64,000 bases of DNA from Archegozetes longisetosus (Eukaryota > Arthropoda > Arachnida > Sarcoptiformes > Trhypochthoniidae), in contig JAEMBT020000006.1 of NCBI GenBank assembly GCA_018873245.2, positions 6,159,855 through 6,223,854 of the forward strand, given 5' to 3'. The notes below the pieces were generated by a model that saw only the letters and a program-made list of their open reading frames with translations, was not told the DNA's origin and searched no databases. A program made the position numbers and the translations under genes. This document shows, in pieces, positions 31,197 through 45,390 of the stretch. Each line of letters opens with the position of its first letter. Position 1 is the first letter of the stretch.

Positions 31197-32806
31197 TTAA
31201 AAATAGCTTTTCATATATTTAGCGACTAAAGAGACCCAAAATGGGACACGAGCTAAATAGTTGTCACTATTTATAAGATTAGAATATTGCCACAAATCAT
31301 TGCATTCAACTTCTAATTTATGTTTGAGTTGTTCATCAGTGGTTAGTAGAACGAGTTGCGCTTCAGTGTCACGATATACAGAACGGTAACCAAAGTTTGG
31401 CGAACCGATCATTGTTAGGTAATATGTTGGATCTAATGTTAGCCATAAACCTTTAGCATGAAATGTCCATTTAGGTCGATTGTATTCATATAACGATACA
31501 TTCGATTGTTTTGCTTTGACTTGTCTCAAGAAATCTTTAGTCAAATGAGTATAGACTGAAGGGATGTTAGCAGTTACGCCTTTTGCTCCATAGAATCCAT
31601 TGGCTTGTTCCGATGCCATCAATAGTTTTAATTGTTTCGTTGACTTTCTATTCAATATAATTTGTTTATATTGTTCGGTCAAATTAAAATAACCCGAAGC
31701 AAGTCTGATATCTGCTGTTGGACCACAATTTTCTAACAATTTAGTCGTGAAGTATTCGTCGTCTGAAATACCTATTGTTTTAAATTGTAATAACGGAAAC
31801 GCAACTGTATTGCAGTTGGTTAAATCGTATTTATTCCTAAAACTGTCATTGAGTTTATTGATTCGACTATTGGCTTCTTTTGAATAGATTTCTGTGGGAA
31901 TAGTTGAGAGGATGATAAGTCCAACTGTCATGCAAACAGAACTCTCCGTTAGGCTTGAGTTGCATCGAAAAAGTTGAAATTGTTTTAACGATTTGATCGA
32001 AATAATCACACAGTGGTTTACAATTCCTGAACAGTATATACCTATCCTGACGATTAGTAAAATACATATCACTTAAATTGGCGCCACTTATGATTAGATT
32101 ATCGTCAAATATATAGCACTTGATATGATGGAGCGACACCAATTCACTCCATTTTTGTCGCTCAAATACTGAATACTTTCTCCAACCACTCATTTGCGGC
32201 GTCAAATAAAATGCTACTTTAGCCCCATTTTCTGTTAGCGGCAATAAAACTGATTTGGTTGAGCATTTAATATTATTGCTATCGTCAATACGAGTCGATC
32301 GGTTATAATCTAATAAAATGTTGACCGAAATATTGCGTTCACTTTGTTGAACTTTTTTAAAGCAAGATATCTATCAACGAAACAATCAAAGATCAAATCA
32401 AAATTAATCAGAGGTTGTATAAAATAAAATAATACTAGATTTAGGTTAAAATTTAATTTTATAACTTAATAAAATGTAATTTGATTTAATACCAGTTCTT
32501 GTTCTAAAACTCCAGTTCCGATATATAGCGACGATATAGTAATCCTTTGTTTACTTTTTAATGTTAAACTCTATTCAAATACAAATCAATTAAATAAGTT
32601 TCGATCAGTTCGATATAAATCAGACTCACTTTCAAACAATTATAGAAATCTTTCGGCGTTTTAATCACTTCTATTTGTTGAGAATTTAACGGAAAAATTG
32701 GAGAATTATTAGACCATTTAAATATATTTAAATCACTCCAAGTATTAATATATCTTCGAATTGACATTATTTTCAAAATTGATTTGCTATTTGTAACAAA
32801 AATCAT
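31197..32806 (-). CDS. PGS1: CDP-diacylglycerol-glycerol-3-phosphate 3-phosphatidyltransferase (PGS1), one apparent frameshift
   Basis: Three exons: 32806-32630, 32570-32493 and 32370-31197, with introns of 59 and 122 bp. The enzyme joins CDP-diacylglycerol and glycerol-3-phosphate to make phosphatidylglycerophosphate, the committed step to cardiolipin, in mitochondria. It is a PLD-superfamily protein with two HxK motifs: HHIKCYIFDD followed by SGANLSDMYFTNRQDRY, and FHAKGLWLTLD followed by GSPNFGYRSVYRD. Other family blocks are SSLYIGTGVLEQEL, ANGFYGAKGV and the C-terminal WVSLVAKYMKSYF. The basic, Ser-rich N-terminus suits a mitochondrial presequence. Exon 3 has one base too many (1174 nt): the reading frame changes between YHPL and SKEANSRINKL, next to a C-run (GGG on the plus strand, 31896-31898). 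Either this is a one-base sequence error or the allele is broken. Without that base the protein would be 475 aa; human PGS1 is 556. Confidence 0.88.
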
Positions 32807-35428
32807 AATATTTTTATAAATTAACCAAAGTCTGACATAATATTAATAGCAATTCACTCAAATGTATTAAATAAAATGATAGCCCAAAAGTGAGAACAAA
32901 TTTTGTCATTCATTTAACATAACTGTTAATTTTTATTTCAAATAAATATTATTATTTTTTCGTTTGTTATAATGCGTTAATTATTAAATACCGAAAAACT
33001 TACAGAAATTGAGATGATTAAAACACACATAAATACATGTGAAATGAGAGCACGTGACAAACACATTGACTCTATCAACGAATCACCAAACGAATCCAAA
33101 GCTTTTATAAAACATTAAAACTCTTGCAATTTTTAGCGTTAACTGACAATTAAAAGATCAGTATTTTATATGTATAACACAAAACCTTTAAGAATCCATT
33201 ATTTCCTAATAAATATTTCCGGTATTTTATTGAAACAAAAAATATTGACCATAACAATAAAAATATGGTTTCAACGAGAACTAAATACGAATGTCGAATG
33301 ACTAGGTCTGATTGGAGACTAACTTGCACTTAAAAACTTAATTGCCGTTGCGATGGCATGCTTTTCATCTCACTATATAGACAATGATAAGAAACTTATT
33401 AATTTTCGTTATAGTAATAAAAGCAAATTAGAGATCAAATTTGGCGAAAAATTGGACATGACAGCAAAGTTGAGAGTAACTACCTTTTTCTTGTTCTTAT
33501 AGAGAATTGATAAGTTTTTAAGTGTCAATCAATTATAGTTTTCTAATAATTTAAATCCTGTCATTAAGTAGCCATTATTAGGGCTTAATTTAAATTAATA
33601 AAATAATTGCACGTCTTAACGACATAAATACGTACACATTTAGTGAGAGTCATGTAATCATTATAATTATAGTGGATTGCAAACACTAAACCTGTGGTTT
33701 AAGTGGTCAACACTAAGGCATGCACACTTGACAACCGAACAATCCTCAATTAGCAACTGAAAAAAGTCCGTTGCTATATCAACCTCTTATGTGCGTAATT
33801 TGTAACCAAATTTGACTTGTCATTTTCTTCATATAGAACACTCAACAAGTTTCTTAATATCTGAAGATATTATAGTCTGATGGAAAGCATCCCAAGAAAA
33901 GCCATGTTCAGTTATCCATGATTATTTAATGTTTAAATGTAATCGGGGGACATAATATTCAAGTTCTGTTGGGAATATCGAAAATTGTCAGCTAAATCAA
34001 AAAGTGATTTCAATGTAACTGCAGCTTAAAATAGTGTGATTTAATAGATAAAAACTTTCGACTAAACGGTATGATTAATTGATTGCAAACATTAAATTAT
34101 TCGACAATTATATTCGAGTATTGTTGACACGCGTAATAATTTTGTTAATTTAAATAAAGTAGGAATAGTCTGAACCGAATGTGAACCTCATACCTAATAC
34201 CTATAGAATGCATTAAATTGAATTTATTGAACACAAGTCGTCGCCACTGATAACATTTAGAGATTTTAGATCAAATTAGTATGAGATTGGATAGTGATTA
34301 CTACTTGTGTAACACTTGGGATTGACTTTTATCTAATTTCTTGTTCTTTCACATAAGCAGTCAGACAGAGAAGAAAAAGAGAAACTTAAAGTTGCCTCAA
34401 CGCTCAACAATGACAGCTCACTTCAGACTTGTCTTCATTTAATTAAGTTTCATTAATTAATTTATCTGATAGTTAGACATATAATTTGAACGCTATTCTA
34501 ATACAGTGACTAAAGTGTGATGTTCAATCTGGCTGAAGCTTCCTTTATAGCTAAAGAAAATCTGTTGACAATGTCAAAAGTGTAGAGCGTTTTTCAGTTG
34601 GAATAAATCAATTGACAAAATTGAAATAGAGATAACATTGAGATTTATTTATTTAATAAATTTTAAGCTCACAAATATCTAATTTATTAATTAGTGTCAA
34701 AAATAAACTTTTACATAACTTCTCTCATTTCTATTTACATAATAATCAACTGTAAAATGTTTAAAATTTATATATTTTCACTATGAATAAGTTAAAAATT
34801 GAGTTGTAAGAGGCCTTAGAGAACAATTGGAAAAACTGAGTTTGGATAACCAGTATTGGCCGGCATTCACTTCATTACAATACATAGAATTACAATACTG
34901 CGTAAGCTTTAGGGACATTAGGTTTTATCGATTAACTATTGATGAAACAATTTTTGTAGGGCTAATGTTAAGCTGCAAATATTCATAAAATGATTGAATT
35001 GAAACATTTTCAAATCGATACTATTGACTGGCAGTGATTATCATTAGAGTTTAACTTGATCCTCAAATCATCAATATTTGAAACTATTTCGGTTCTAATG
35101 CATTAACTTGTACAGTATATAACTTTGAGCGATATTTCTATTTTTGTTCAACAAAATATATATCTCTCAAATACTAAATGATCTGTGAGATTGAAAAATC
35201 GTTAAGATTGTAATTCTTTCTACAGAAGACATGATATCAATGTCCGATCAGAATCTCAAACAACTCAAACTTAAGAGGTTCGAGTGAATCATTTGAGAAA
35301 ATGCGCGGTCAATACTGCTTAAGGCTATTCTACTATAGTTGTAGTTCTGAAACGTAGGCTTTTTCATAGCTATCTCTATTGTCGTCGATTGGATTTCAGA
35401 TGATAATAAAAATATAAACTTAAGAATA
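32807..35428. other. PGS1-TMTC3 intergenic region
   Basis: 2.6 kb of AT-rich DNA between the TMTC3 stop and the PGS1 start. No coding frame, repeat pair or RNA gene recognised. Confidence 0.55.
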
Positions 35429-38400
35429 TCACAGCGAGCCTTCTTGTAAGGGTTGTTTCTGTTGTTTAAGTTTAAGAATTCTGGCGCGAACTATACGAAG
35501 ATGTCTCTTGATGTAATCTTCATTGGGTGCAAGAGATGAGACTTTGAGAAGGCATTGTTCAGCCTTGCTCAGTTCTCCACGTTCGACATAGACCACACAA
35601 AGGTTGTGCTGTCCCTGAATATTTCTGGGATCAAGTTTGACAATTTGTTGATAGCATTGTTCAGCGGCATCCAATTCCTTAACGTGATTAATATAGATAT
35701 CTCCGAGAAGTATCAATCCTTTGATATGGTCTGGATGATACTTTAGAAGTTGTTTGAGAAAAGGAACCGCTTCGAGCGGACGGTTCGAGTCAGAAAGAAG
35801 TAGAGCTAAGTTGAATGTAGCACTCCTGAAGTCATCTTTGACTTGAATGGCTGCTCTAAACCACTTTTCTGCCTCTACGTAATCTTTTGCATCCATTGCT
35901 AACATACCTAAATTGAAATACACTCTTTCGTTAGCTTTTCCATTTTCAATTAGGAAATGCAATCTCTGCTCTGCCAAAGGGCGTAACTCAACGTTTCCAC
36001 TTTCTTGAATCAATATCGCAGAATTCATTAATGCTTGCTATCAACAAAAAGTATAAAACACAATAAGCATTAGAAAAGCATTCAAGGTTTAGGATATAAA
36101 GCAAATAAAGCATTCAAAACAAAAGACAGACATTATACTTATATTGGTAGAAATGTTGGTTATGTTGGAATATATTGATTGCGTTAGTTATGTTGGATAT
36201 GTTAGATATGTTTGATATGTTTGATATGTTGATATATTGATTATATTGGTTATATATGGTTATATTGGTTATATTGGTTATATTGGTTATATTGGTTGTT
36301 ATACTTTAAGTTGACTTACTTCATGATTGGGTTCCAATTCAAGAGCTTTATTAAAATAAACAAGTGCTTGCGTTGCTTTTGACTGTTCGAGTAATACTAC
36401 ACCTAACTGTTAGAAACGCATAAAATAGATAAAAAATACTCATCTTATCTAATAACAAGAAACTTGACTTACATTATAATAAATATCAGGATTGGAACTA
36501 TCAAATTGCAGGGCTTTCTCGTACACTTCTTGGGCTTCTCGGGTGCGATTCATTTTGATCAATACATCACCACGATTTATATAAGCTTGAGTATAATCTG
36601 CACGCATACTTATGGCTTGTCTATATAAAGCATCCGCTTCTTCAAGCCTTGATTTATTTCTGGCAATCAAATTGGCTAAATTGAGAAACACGTTCAGATG
36701 AGAGGGAGCAACGCGAGCTTGATATCTCTCGCCAGGACGTGGACGCGGCAGCAGATCTTTAGCCCTATAGAAAGCTTTCTCTGCTAATTCGTACTGATTC
36801 AGGTTGTTATAAGTTCGACCCACATTCATATGAGCTCCGATGTCGTCCGGTTGCACTTCGACTGCTTTCAAGAAGTACTTTAAGGCCTCAGTATACTTTG
36901 ACTGTCCTTCTAAAGCATGCCCGACATTGTTATACAACTTGGCATTTCTTTTATTGATTTTGATTCCAGCCATAAAAATACTATATTCAGATTCCCAGTC
37001 ATAATTTCTTAATATTGTTTTGATAGCGTGACAACAAAGCACAATAATTAAAGCGGCGACTAATAGTTGTTTCTTAGTAGAAGACTTAGCTTTATAGCTA
37101 TTATTGTTGTTATCAGATATCTTGTCATATAATAGATAGAAACCGTATCCGAATAGCATACAGTATCCAAAACTAGGCATATACAGAATACGCTCAGCGA
37201 TAACAAAACCCACAGGAAAGAAAAGATTAGATGCCGGTAGAAAAGGAAAAACAATAAATGCCAAACTAATAAGTACTACTTGTTCTGTCTGACCATCGTT
37301 TAAGGTGAACGCATACCAAATCAATATAGCAAAAACCACATAAAATGTTAAAGTGGCCAAATTTCTCACATCGAATATCGACTCAATCAAGGGAATTGTA
37401 CCCATTGTCCAATCACAACAAAGATCACATGGAAATAACAGTAGCCAGGAGTTCATTGGCAACAGAAAATTAAAAGTTAATTGTCGTGTCGGTGTTTCGG
37501 CCACAGCAGCCGGATTGTCGTACCTATTGGTCAAAACAATAAGCCTGAGTGAACAGAATAGGGATGTAATTGATAGAGGACATACTTTGTAAAGACAGGC
37601 AATTGCGAACCCATTATTCTTAGGCGAGTCATAATCATGATACAGGCTGAGGCCGCTAAAACGGATAATCTTAATAGCGATTCTTTGAGCCAAGCAGGAG
37701 CTGGAGCTTTTGATACCATTAAATTTTGCGCAATGAGCAACAAATGCGTAATTTTGACCTATAAATCAAAATGTAATAACAAAAAAGTTGGTGGAAGGAT
37801 GATAAGTGTTTGTAGGAATGGATACCTTTTGTGTGATGAGCAATTCGTAAACCCCACATATAGCTATCGCAGTAATACCTTGCTCTTTACTCAATGTGGC
37901 CATAGCTACTAATGTGATACATATAAGTAACCACATCCAATCTAATATATACAAAACATAAAACATATACAACATATATTAAATATAATAATAAAAAAAC
38001 ACTTATTCCAAAAGTTGAACAACAAAAAGTTTAAATGTCTTATAAAATTTGGTAACAGCTGCAAATACTTTAATAGGAGTTGAAATTAGTTTTTCTGCAT
38101 AAGTCTAAAGTCTAAATATCATAAGTCAAAGCAGGCATTTAGAGTACGACTTGTGATGAGTTTCACTTGCACATAAGTGAATACTGAATGAAATTACATT
38201 TCAAAAGCAGTATTTGAATAAAATGTCCTCAATTAAAGCTTTAAATGAAAAATTGAACTTTCGCTTTAGGCAAAGTGAACAGATTTAGGAGAAGTGGAAA
38301 ACAATAATATAATTAGCATAAATATGTGTTGATTAAAAAAATAATCATCAATTAATAAATGATTAAAGAAACTGTTAATTTGAATGTGAAATATTAAAAA

Positions 38401-39348
38401 GCAATTTGAAGTGACACAAAAGGTTTAACATGAATAATAATTATATACCTGTTCTGGTTCTGTGTTTAGTGGCTCTGGCATATGCCAAAAATGCTAACAG
38501 AAAGAAAATTGATGACAATGTTTCAGCTCGTCCTACTATACTAGTCACTGCTTCTGTATGTATTGGATGAACGCTATTATTTCAGATACAATCAATGTGA
38601 ATTAAAATCAACATAATAGATTGAGTTATTAAAGATTTAGTTTAAACTAAAAATAACTTAGTCATACCTAAAAGATAAGGTGGATATTAAAGCCGCGAGT
38701 GATGGCATAAAAATATTACATAATCTGGAGGATTAAACAAAAGTGTTAAGTTGGGAGTGAAAGCAAAAGTTTTCAGGGTATATACCTATTATAAATAAGG
38801 CAGACAATAACATGTAAAATAACATTGACAACATGATAACCCATTGGATTGATGCCGTGTATTAAATAGTTGAGACGAAATGTTAACACACACAACGGTC
38901 TGTAGGACTAGTTTTCAAAAAAATTTAATCATAAAAATGTGCCACATTCTTAAATTTGTTCGTATTATCCGATAATCTTTAATACCTTGTGAGACTGTTC
39001 CTGAAAATAAACAAACAAAAAAAACATCAGTTATCAAAAGATGCATTAAACTGTTTTGTTTTTTTCATTTCTGATTTTTGATTCATTACAGAAGAAAAGA
39101 CTGAGTGAAAGTGGGCTGGAGTCAAACATAGAAACAAAAGGAAAACTTTTCTACTGAATCTTATTTTGTTGTTTCTTTGAGCGATTCTCTATTCACTCAC
39201 TCTTAGGTTTGGCGAGAAAGACAAATGGACAGAACATTGGCATTGCATTGCCATTGCCTGATCACATTCATTTGGTGGAGAGAAGACTAAAGTGGAGTTG
39301 AACACAGTTTAGTAAAGTATGCGAAAGAAAAGAGAAGAGAAAAGAGAA

Positions 39349-39391
<43 letters not shown>

Positions 39392-39968
39392 AAGAGAATA
39401 CAGAGAAAATACCAATTGTTATAAAGAGAACTGCATTTGGAGTGACCTAAACCTCTCGGAGAGTGAAGAAGAGAAGAGAAGAGAGTCTAACAAAGTTATC
39501 CATCCATAAAAGCTAAATTCGTTTTGCAATAATGACAAAATAACTATCTGTTATGATTTGACCAGTTTTGGAAGGAAGAACTAAATTATCATATTGACTA
39601 TTTCGCAAATGTGGACAATATTAAAGGCATTTATAGTTGATCATTGATTGATCAAGTGATGGGTCATAAATTATAGTTAAGAAGTAGAAGTAGTGTTTGG
39701 TCGGCCATACCTTTGTCATTCCCTGCCCCCAAAAGTCATTAAGAAAAAGTTGCGATAAAGGCGTTTGAGGCCTCAAATCTCTGTTATCCCGAATCGCAGA
39801 CATATCGTCGAATGCGAAACCACATCCAAAAGAGTTGACATAACAGGCAAACGATACTAATGTTATTAATAAGCAGTGCCATCGCGGCGGTGACTCCCTA
39901 TTCTGAACACTGACTTTACTTTGCTGTGTACTCAGCAAATCAGGTGATGGAGTGGACGTTCTGCTCAT
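35429..39968 (-). CDS. TMTC3: TMTC3, ER transmembrane O-mannosyltransferase with TPR repeats
   Basis: Nine exons: 39968-39711, 38907-38786, 38724-38668, 38573-38449, 37941-37826, 37758-37586, 37523-36473, 36406-36320 and 36037-35429. They sum to 2598 nt, 865 aa; human TMTC3 is about 914. Phases join exactly and every junction is GT..AG. The N-terminal half has multiple membrane spans starting [15 protein letters not shown], where the FDD acidic pair lies in the first luminal loop. Then come [40 protein letters not shown], and the DUF1736 block ([31 protein letters not shown]). From about residue 440 it is tandem TPR repeats ([38 protein letters not shown] and so on) to the end. The family O-mannosylates cadherin domains in the ER. 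Intron 8 holds a minisatellite. The frame stays open upstream of ATG 39968 to a possible acceptor near 40013, so a further 5' coding exon is possible. Confidence 0.95.
36141..36299. repeat. ATATTGGTT-type minisatellite in TMTC3 intron 8
   Basis: Imperfect tandem of 9-10 base units. It grades from GTTGGTTAT / GATATGTTTG variants on the left to uniform TATATTGGTTATATTGGTTA on the right. It occupies most of the 282-bp intron between exons 8 and 9. Confidence 0.85.
39351..39389. repeat. (GA)n microsatellite in TMTC3 intron 1
   Basis: Uninterrupted GA dinucleotides, set in a wider purine-rich tract (about 39320-39480). Confidence 0.95.
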
Positions 39969-41073
39969 ATTAGCTGCTGATGAAGATTCACAATTACTAA
40001 AACCATTGACCTATCAAATAAAAAGCAATTAATTATTACTTAATTAAAGACCGCACACTTTGTCACAATTATGTCGAATAAATAGGATGGCACTTCATTG
40101 CACTCTAATGCCATCGTAACTTATTACTTCAAGAGTAAAGTTAAAACAAATAACTAATTATTTCACTATTATTAAGAATGAATGAATCCACTCGCAAGGT
40201 ATTATTTGCGATTATTTTGACAACTTTTCGTGTGGCAAGATTTATACATATTTCGTGCAACAATTATTTGCACCTAATAACATGCTATTAATAAGTAGGA
40301 AATAAACTGCAAACCTATTCAATTGACAGAGTTTGACAACAGTTTCAACTGTTAAAAGCAATACTAAGGTTGAAACTAAATAAAATGTAAAAATCCATAT
40401 TATTCCTTTTGATTGCATTGAAAAATATATAATTCCTACTCTATTACCGATTCATGAAGTGCTCTGCATTCAATATGAAATCATGTAATTTATTAATGTA
40501 TTCATAATGTCACTCAATTATACTCTCTGCTGATAGTTCGGCAAAATTAAAGGCTCAAACACACGAGAGTTTGGGGTTAACTCAATATAATCAATATTAA
40601 GTTTAGATTTGAAATTTTAATTATAAAATGATCAACTTTTAAACAGAATCACTGTTAAATTGGTTTACTCTAGTTTTATGTTTTTATTGGCGAGTAATTG
40701 GAAGGAAAAGTCAGTCAAGAGAAAAATGCGACAAACATTGAATATTTAGACACACGAAGTAAGTGAAAGCCACATTTCTATACAGCTCAGACTATATTTG
40801 TTAGTTTGAAAGTTTATAACCTGAAAGAAGCGCTTATAAAACATAAGTGATGGCAAGTTTATAAACTAGTGTTCGCTCAGATTGATTTGAGTTGATGTTT
40901 AAAGAGTCAAAAAGGCATCGGCGAATACTTTTGGTTGATTAAATTGGGGAACTCTTCAAAGTGATTCCAGGGCTGACTGACCACTAAATGACCAGAAACG
41001 AAAGTTGAGCGGCATTCAAGTCAATAAAGTAAAGTAATACTGTCTTGATATAAGCTAATGCGAAGGAAATCGA

Positions 41074-41092
41074 GCTCTCTCTCTCTCTCTCT
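41074..41092. repeat. (CT)n microsatellite
   Basis: Short uninterrupted CT run. Confidence 0.85.
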
Positions 41093-44000
41093 AACGTGCT
41101 ATATATTTCGAGCTAAGCTCAATACAGTCTGTTTTCAATAATAATGGCCTCATTGTACTATATTAAAGGATGATAGCCTCTATAATTTATTAATGTCACG
41201 ATTAGGTACTCGCATTTGTACCTTAATCATATTACATAAAAAGTTTACACAATACTTAATGGAAACAAAACATAATTTGTGTTAATTTCTTCAGTTGGCG
41301 AGCAAATAGAAAAGAATATGGAGAAGAATAGGAAGAATATAAGGAGAATAGATAGAACTAAATAGGATTATTAATTTAATAAAATATGGGATATACAAGG
41401 ATAGATAGAATGCTTAATGCTAATGTTTGCATAACTTCAAGTCTGTCTTCGTTTCAGATTGAATCAATTCTTTTTGCGAGCAATTCATGTGCCGCAAAAT
41501 CAATGTATTTTATCTCTAAAACATTTTTAAACCTCGAGGGTATATGTATTTCTTTTTGGAGTTGTAGTTCTTTTTTCAAAATCCCTTAGAGCGAGTTCAT
41601 CAAAAAAGCATGCAATACGATATTGGACAGTATCACAGTATGGATGTATGACAGCTACAGTCTTCTTCAACAGCAATATATACATAAGGGAGAGAACAAC
41701 GAAAGACTGCTCTTAATCAAGCAGTACTAAAGTTTAGGAAAAAAACGCCAATACAAAAAGGCTCGACAGGAGACTTGGCTGGAAATGTAATTCCGTTTTG
41801 TTAATGCTTACGAAATTCGCGATTAAAGTAAAAGTGGAAAATAACACAAACACAAAAGCAGTCCTCCTTTAGAGTTTGTGCATAATAATGACAAAAGTCA
41901 AGTTAAAGCATGTGTCTATTTAAGCTTGACTGAAGTTCTACTGACAGTTTAATTATCAGTGGCACTATGGGATTGTCAGTCAAGTTTTGCAAACATTTTG
42001 CACTTTTACCAACATTTTACTACTTATTCCAGCCTAAAATGCCAAACCCTAGATCTAATAATTAGGAAAATTAAGTTTTCCGCAACTAAATAACAAGTCA
42101 ACAGTTTATTTTTTCATCAAATAAACTCATTATAATAAATAGCTTTGTGAAAAAGTAGTTAAATTTTGCGCACTAATCAAAAGCAGGGAGCAAAGTTGAA
42201 AATGACTGGCTTAATAATTGACTGATAAATCCCTGGACAAAGTTAGTTAACTGAACGTTTTTGTGCGGGAGAGAAAGCCAGCTACTGGTAACTCTTTAAT
42301 AAAAAAGCTTTGCATAACAGTTTGTGTATGCAAATTATATGTTTGTCTTAACTAAAGACCTAAAGAACTAAACGCTAAACAAAAAAGACCGTTAGAACAA
42401 AAGTAAATGTTGATATGAAGCTGTTCTCTATAATTAAACAACAATATACACATGGGATCAACTGTTATATAGTGGTCGATAACTTACGCACATATGAAGT
42501 CAGGTATTTTCTTTGTTCAAATTAGTTGAACATCTAAATTGTACGCAATATACACGAACCTGCGATCAAACCATTATTCTATTAAGCTTATCTCTATTTG
42601 CATCAAGTCTTAACAAATCACGAGAATCTTTCTGTTTGATTCTGATACAAAAGCTTAACGTTTTTGTCATCATTTTGATGACTGGTCACGAATGCTAAAA
42701 TAGCTAATTTATCAAAACAAAATTAATTCTCAATTTGACTGAATGATTGAACAAGTATTTTTTGACAAATGACAGCAAAAGTCTCATACGGAATAAATTA
42801 AGATGAGTAGATCGAATACTACAGTAATTAGCGTCTGTTAATGTTTGACGAATAAGCAATAAAATCTTAATTTTAATAATTGGTCAAATATGCCTCTTAT
42901 GTGTGTTATGAACCTTTGAAAATGTGAACAGAATTGAAAGTCAAAAATTTGGAGCACATGTTCAGCGGTTATGTAGTACAGTATGAAAGCATTATATAGT
43001 TTTATAGCATAAAAAGCTGGAAACAGAATAAAGTCACGTATGACTCGAGTCCTTCTGAATCAAGTTTCAAGCTATCAAAAGAAGCACTGATCCAACACAA
43101 ACACCAATTTAAGTTTAATGTGGTGTTAAAATTAAAATCAAAACCTGTCACCAACATTGATCGGACTAACAAATCTATAGAATAGAAACAAATTTCGCAG
43201 TTTAATCATTTTATGCAATTTAAATAAAACCAATAACGAGTCATTTGTATGCTATGACGAGATTCATTAGAATTGAAGTGTATCGAAAAAAGCTATGGTA
43301 CTATCAGAAAAGTCTAAGTTGAAGGCCTCGAGGCCGGGACTGAGATTATTGTAAATTTGGTTGATTTATCAGCACACGCGAGATGTTTTATTGGAAAACT
43401 TTTATGGCAGAACGCGTTCAATTCAATTCTTCAGCCATTATTTCTGGTGTCAAGAAAGGTATTCACTACTAAGAATACAGACCAGATCCTATTCTATGCT
43501 ATATTTTAAATTAAATCGAATAAAATAGCTCGGAATCAGAGCCCCCTTTCAGGCATTGTTTCGGTTGAATGGATTGAAATTAAATCTAACACGAAATGCA
43601 ATTCTGTGATGGCTTGTGTTGGCGGCAATACCTTATCCAAGCTTTGGTTGAGTAATTCTAAACAAGCAATTTTCAACTGAATAAATTCTAACCCATATTT
43701 CAAATCATACCGATCATCGTTTTCAGTATTAGTTATTAAATCAAATTTGCTTTATATCAAACTTTCTCCACGAATATTCGGCTCACGTTCAAGAAGTTTC
43801 TGATACAAAATGGAGAGATGGAGAACTGCAACAGCCTAATGGTAGAACATTTTGACTCTCTGTGGGGCTATCTTCTTAAAAGATAAGTTCTTAAAAAAGT
43901 CTCGAAAACCGAGAGCAAGGATAGTGAGCGTCGAGCATAACCGCTAAAGTAAGAAAATATGTTATAAAGCTGCAAATGGGGTGTCCATAAATTACTCTAT

Positions 44001-45334
44001 AAATTTAATGAGAAAAGGCTCGCCAGGAGTGAGGGTTATTGCGATATCTGGGGTCAGTCAGCAGGCATTCCTTGAGACCCATGAAAATTAATCGTTTTTT
44101 TGCCCAAGCAAATGGCAAGACACACGAGAAGTCGATTGCCAGCATTGCCAAAGCATAGCTCCGTTGCCTGAGATGGATCCCAACAAAGTAGTAATAGTAT
44201 GAGAAACTTAATTATAATCGGCTAATCAGACGCTGGGCGTCGATGCAATCAAACGTTTTTAAACAATCTGCTCCCATGTATACTCTTCTACAGACTTATA
44301 ATTCATGCCAGCATTACATGAATGCCATGAATTCTGAACGATGTCGTGTTAATAAATAAATATGTATGCGCTCACAGCATTTGAGATAAGTGTAAATTTT
44401 ATCAAATTGATGCCATGTCTAAACTATCGTAACTTTTTCGTAACATTGCTTTTAAGTAAACAAACCATTATATGTGATACTTAACTAACTGTACTTTCAA
44501 TAGCAACAGCATTGACTGTACTCCCGTAGTCCTAAATCAAGACTAGAACACCTATAATTTTGTTGAGTCTTAAAGCGAAATATTTTGTTTCACAGGTACA
44601 AGTAATAGAGCGTTTAGTGAAGGTCTAAGACAACACATTGTTTGTATAAAAAACATGCATTTCACAACAAGTCTATCCAATTAAATGATTTCTCATAAAA
44701 TCAATTAAATGATTAATAGGTTTAAAGTTGATATTTTAAAATTAATAATAAGAGGGACAATTATTTTGTTAATTACTAGTGTGAAGTGAAAATAGTTTTA
44801 ATTAAAAAAATAAAAAGAAAAAGCACTTCAGCCTGGCATAAAGAATTTGGTGTTTGAACTCGTTCTTACTTATAGGGTGAACACAATAAATTGAAAAGTG
44901 TTTATAACTATTCGCCTGAGGCCATTCGGCAATTTTAGAAAGTTAAGTCCAACCCAACCCAAGCCCGCAGGTGTCTCACTGTCGAGTTTTTATTTTCCAG
45001 CATTACCTGAAAAAAACTCTGTTTAGGTCTACCCATAAGCCATTTTCTGGCAATAATTCCCATCGATTGCATGATTCGCAACAATTTAATTTGAAAATAG
45101 CTTCTTCTCATTATCTTTGACACCCAATCTGATGGTAGCCATAAGACTAACTATTATTCTATTATTATTAGAGGCAAGTGTTAGACATAAAGCTAATAAT
45201 TTTTCCATCAAAGCATGAGTTCGATCGATGATTATATCTCAAAAATTTAGAAATTAAGTCGACCAGAGATAAACCTTATTTCAGCTTATTTCACACACAT
45301 CGCACTGATTTAAGATAACACAGATATAGCTGAG

Positions 45335-45390
45335 ATATGAGAGAGAGAGATAGAGATGAGAGTGAGTGAAAGAGAGAGGGAGAGGGAGAG
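45335..45390. repeat. (GA)n-rich purine tract
   Basis: GA dinucleotides interrupted by TAGAGATGAGAGTGAGTG and GAGGGAGAGG variants. Confidence 0.85.

Noticed and set aside
31197-32806. Phospholipase D3/D4
   Set aside because: HxK motifs are shared across the superfamily, but SGANLSDMYFTNRQDRY, SSLYIGTGVLEQEL and the short C-terminus are PGS1 signatures.
37060-37912. Several 60-90 codon frames on both strands
   Set aside because: Shadows of TMTC3 exons 5-7, or intron read-through at their ends.
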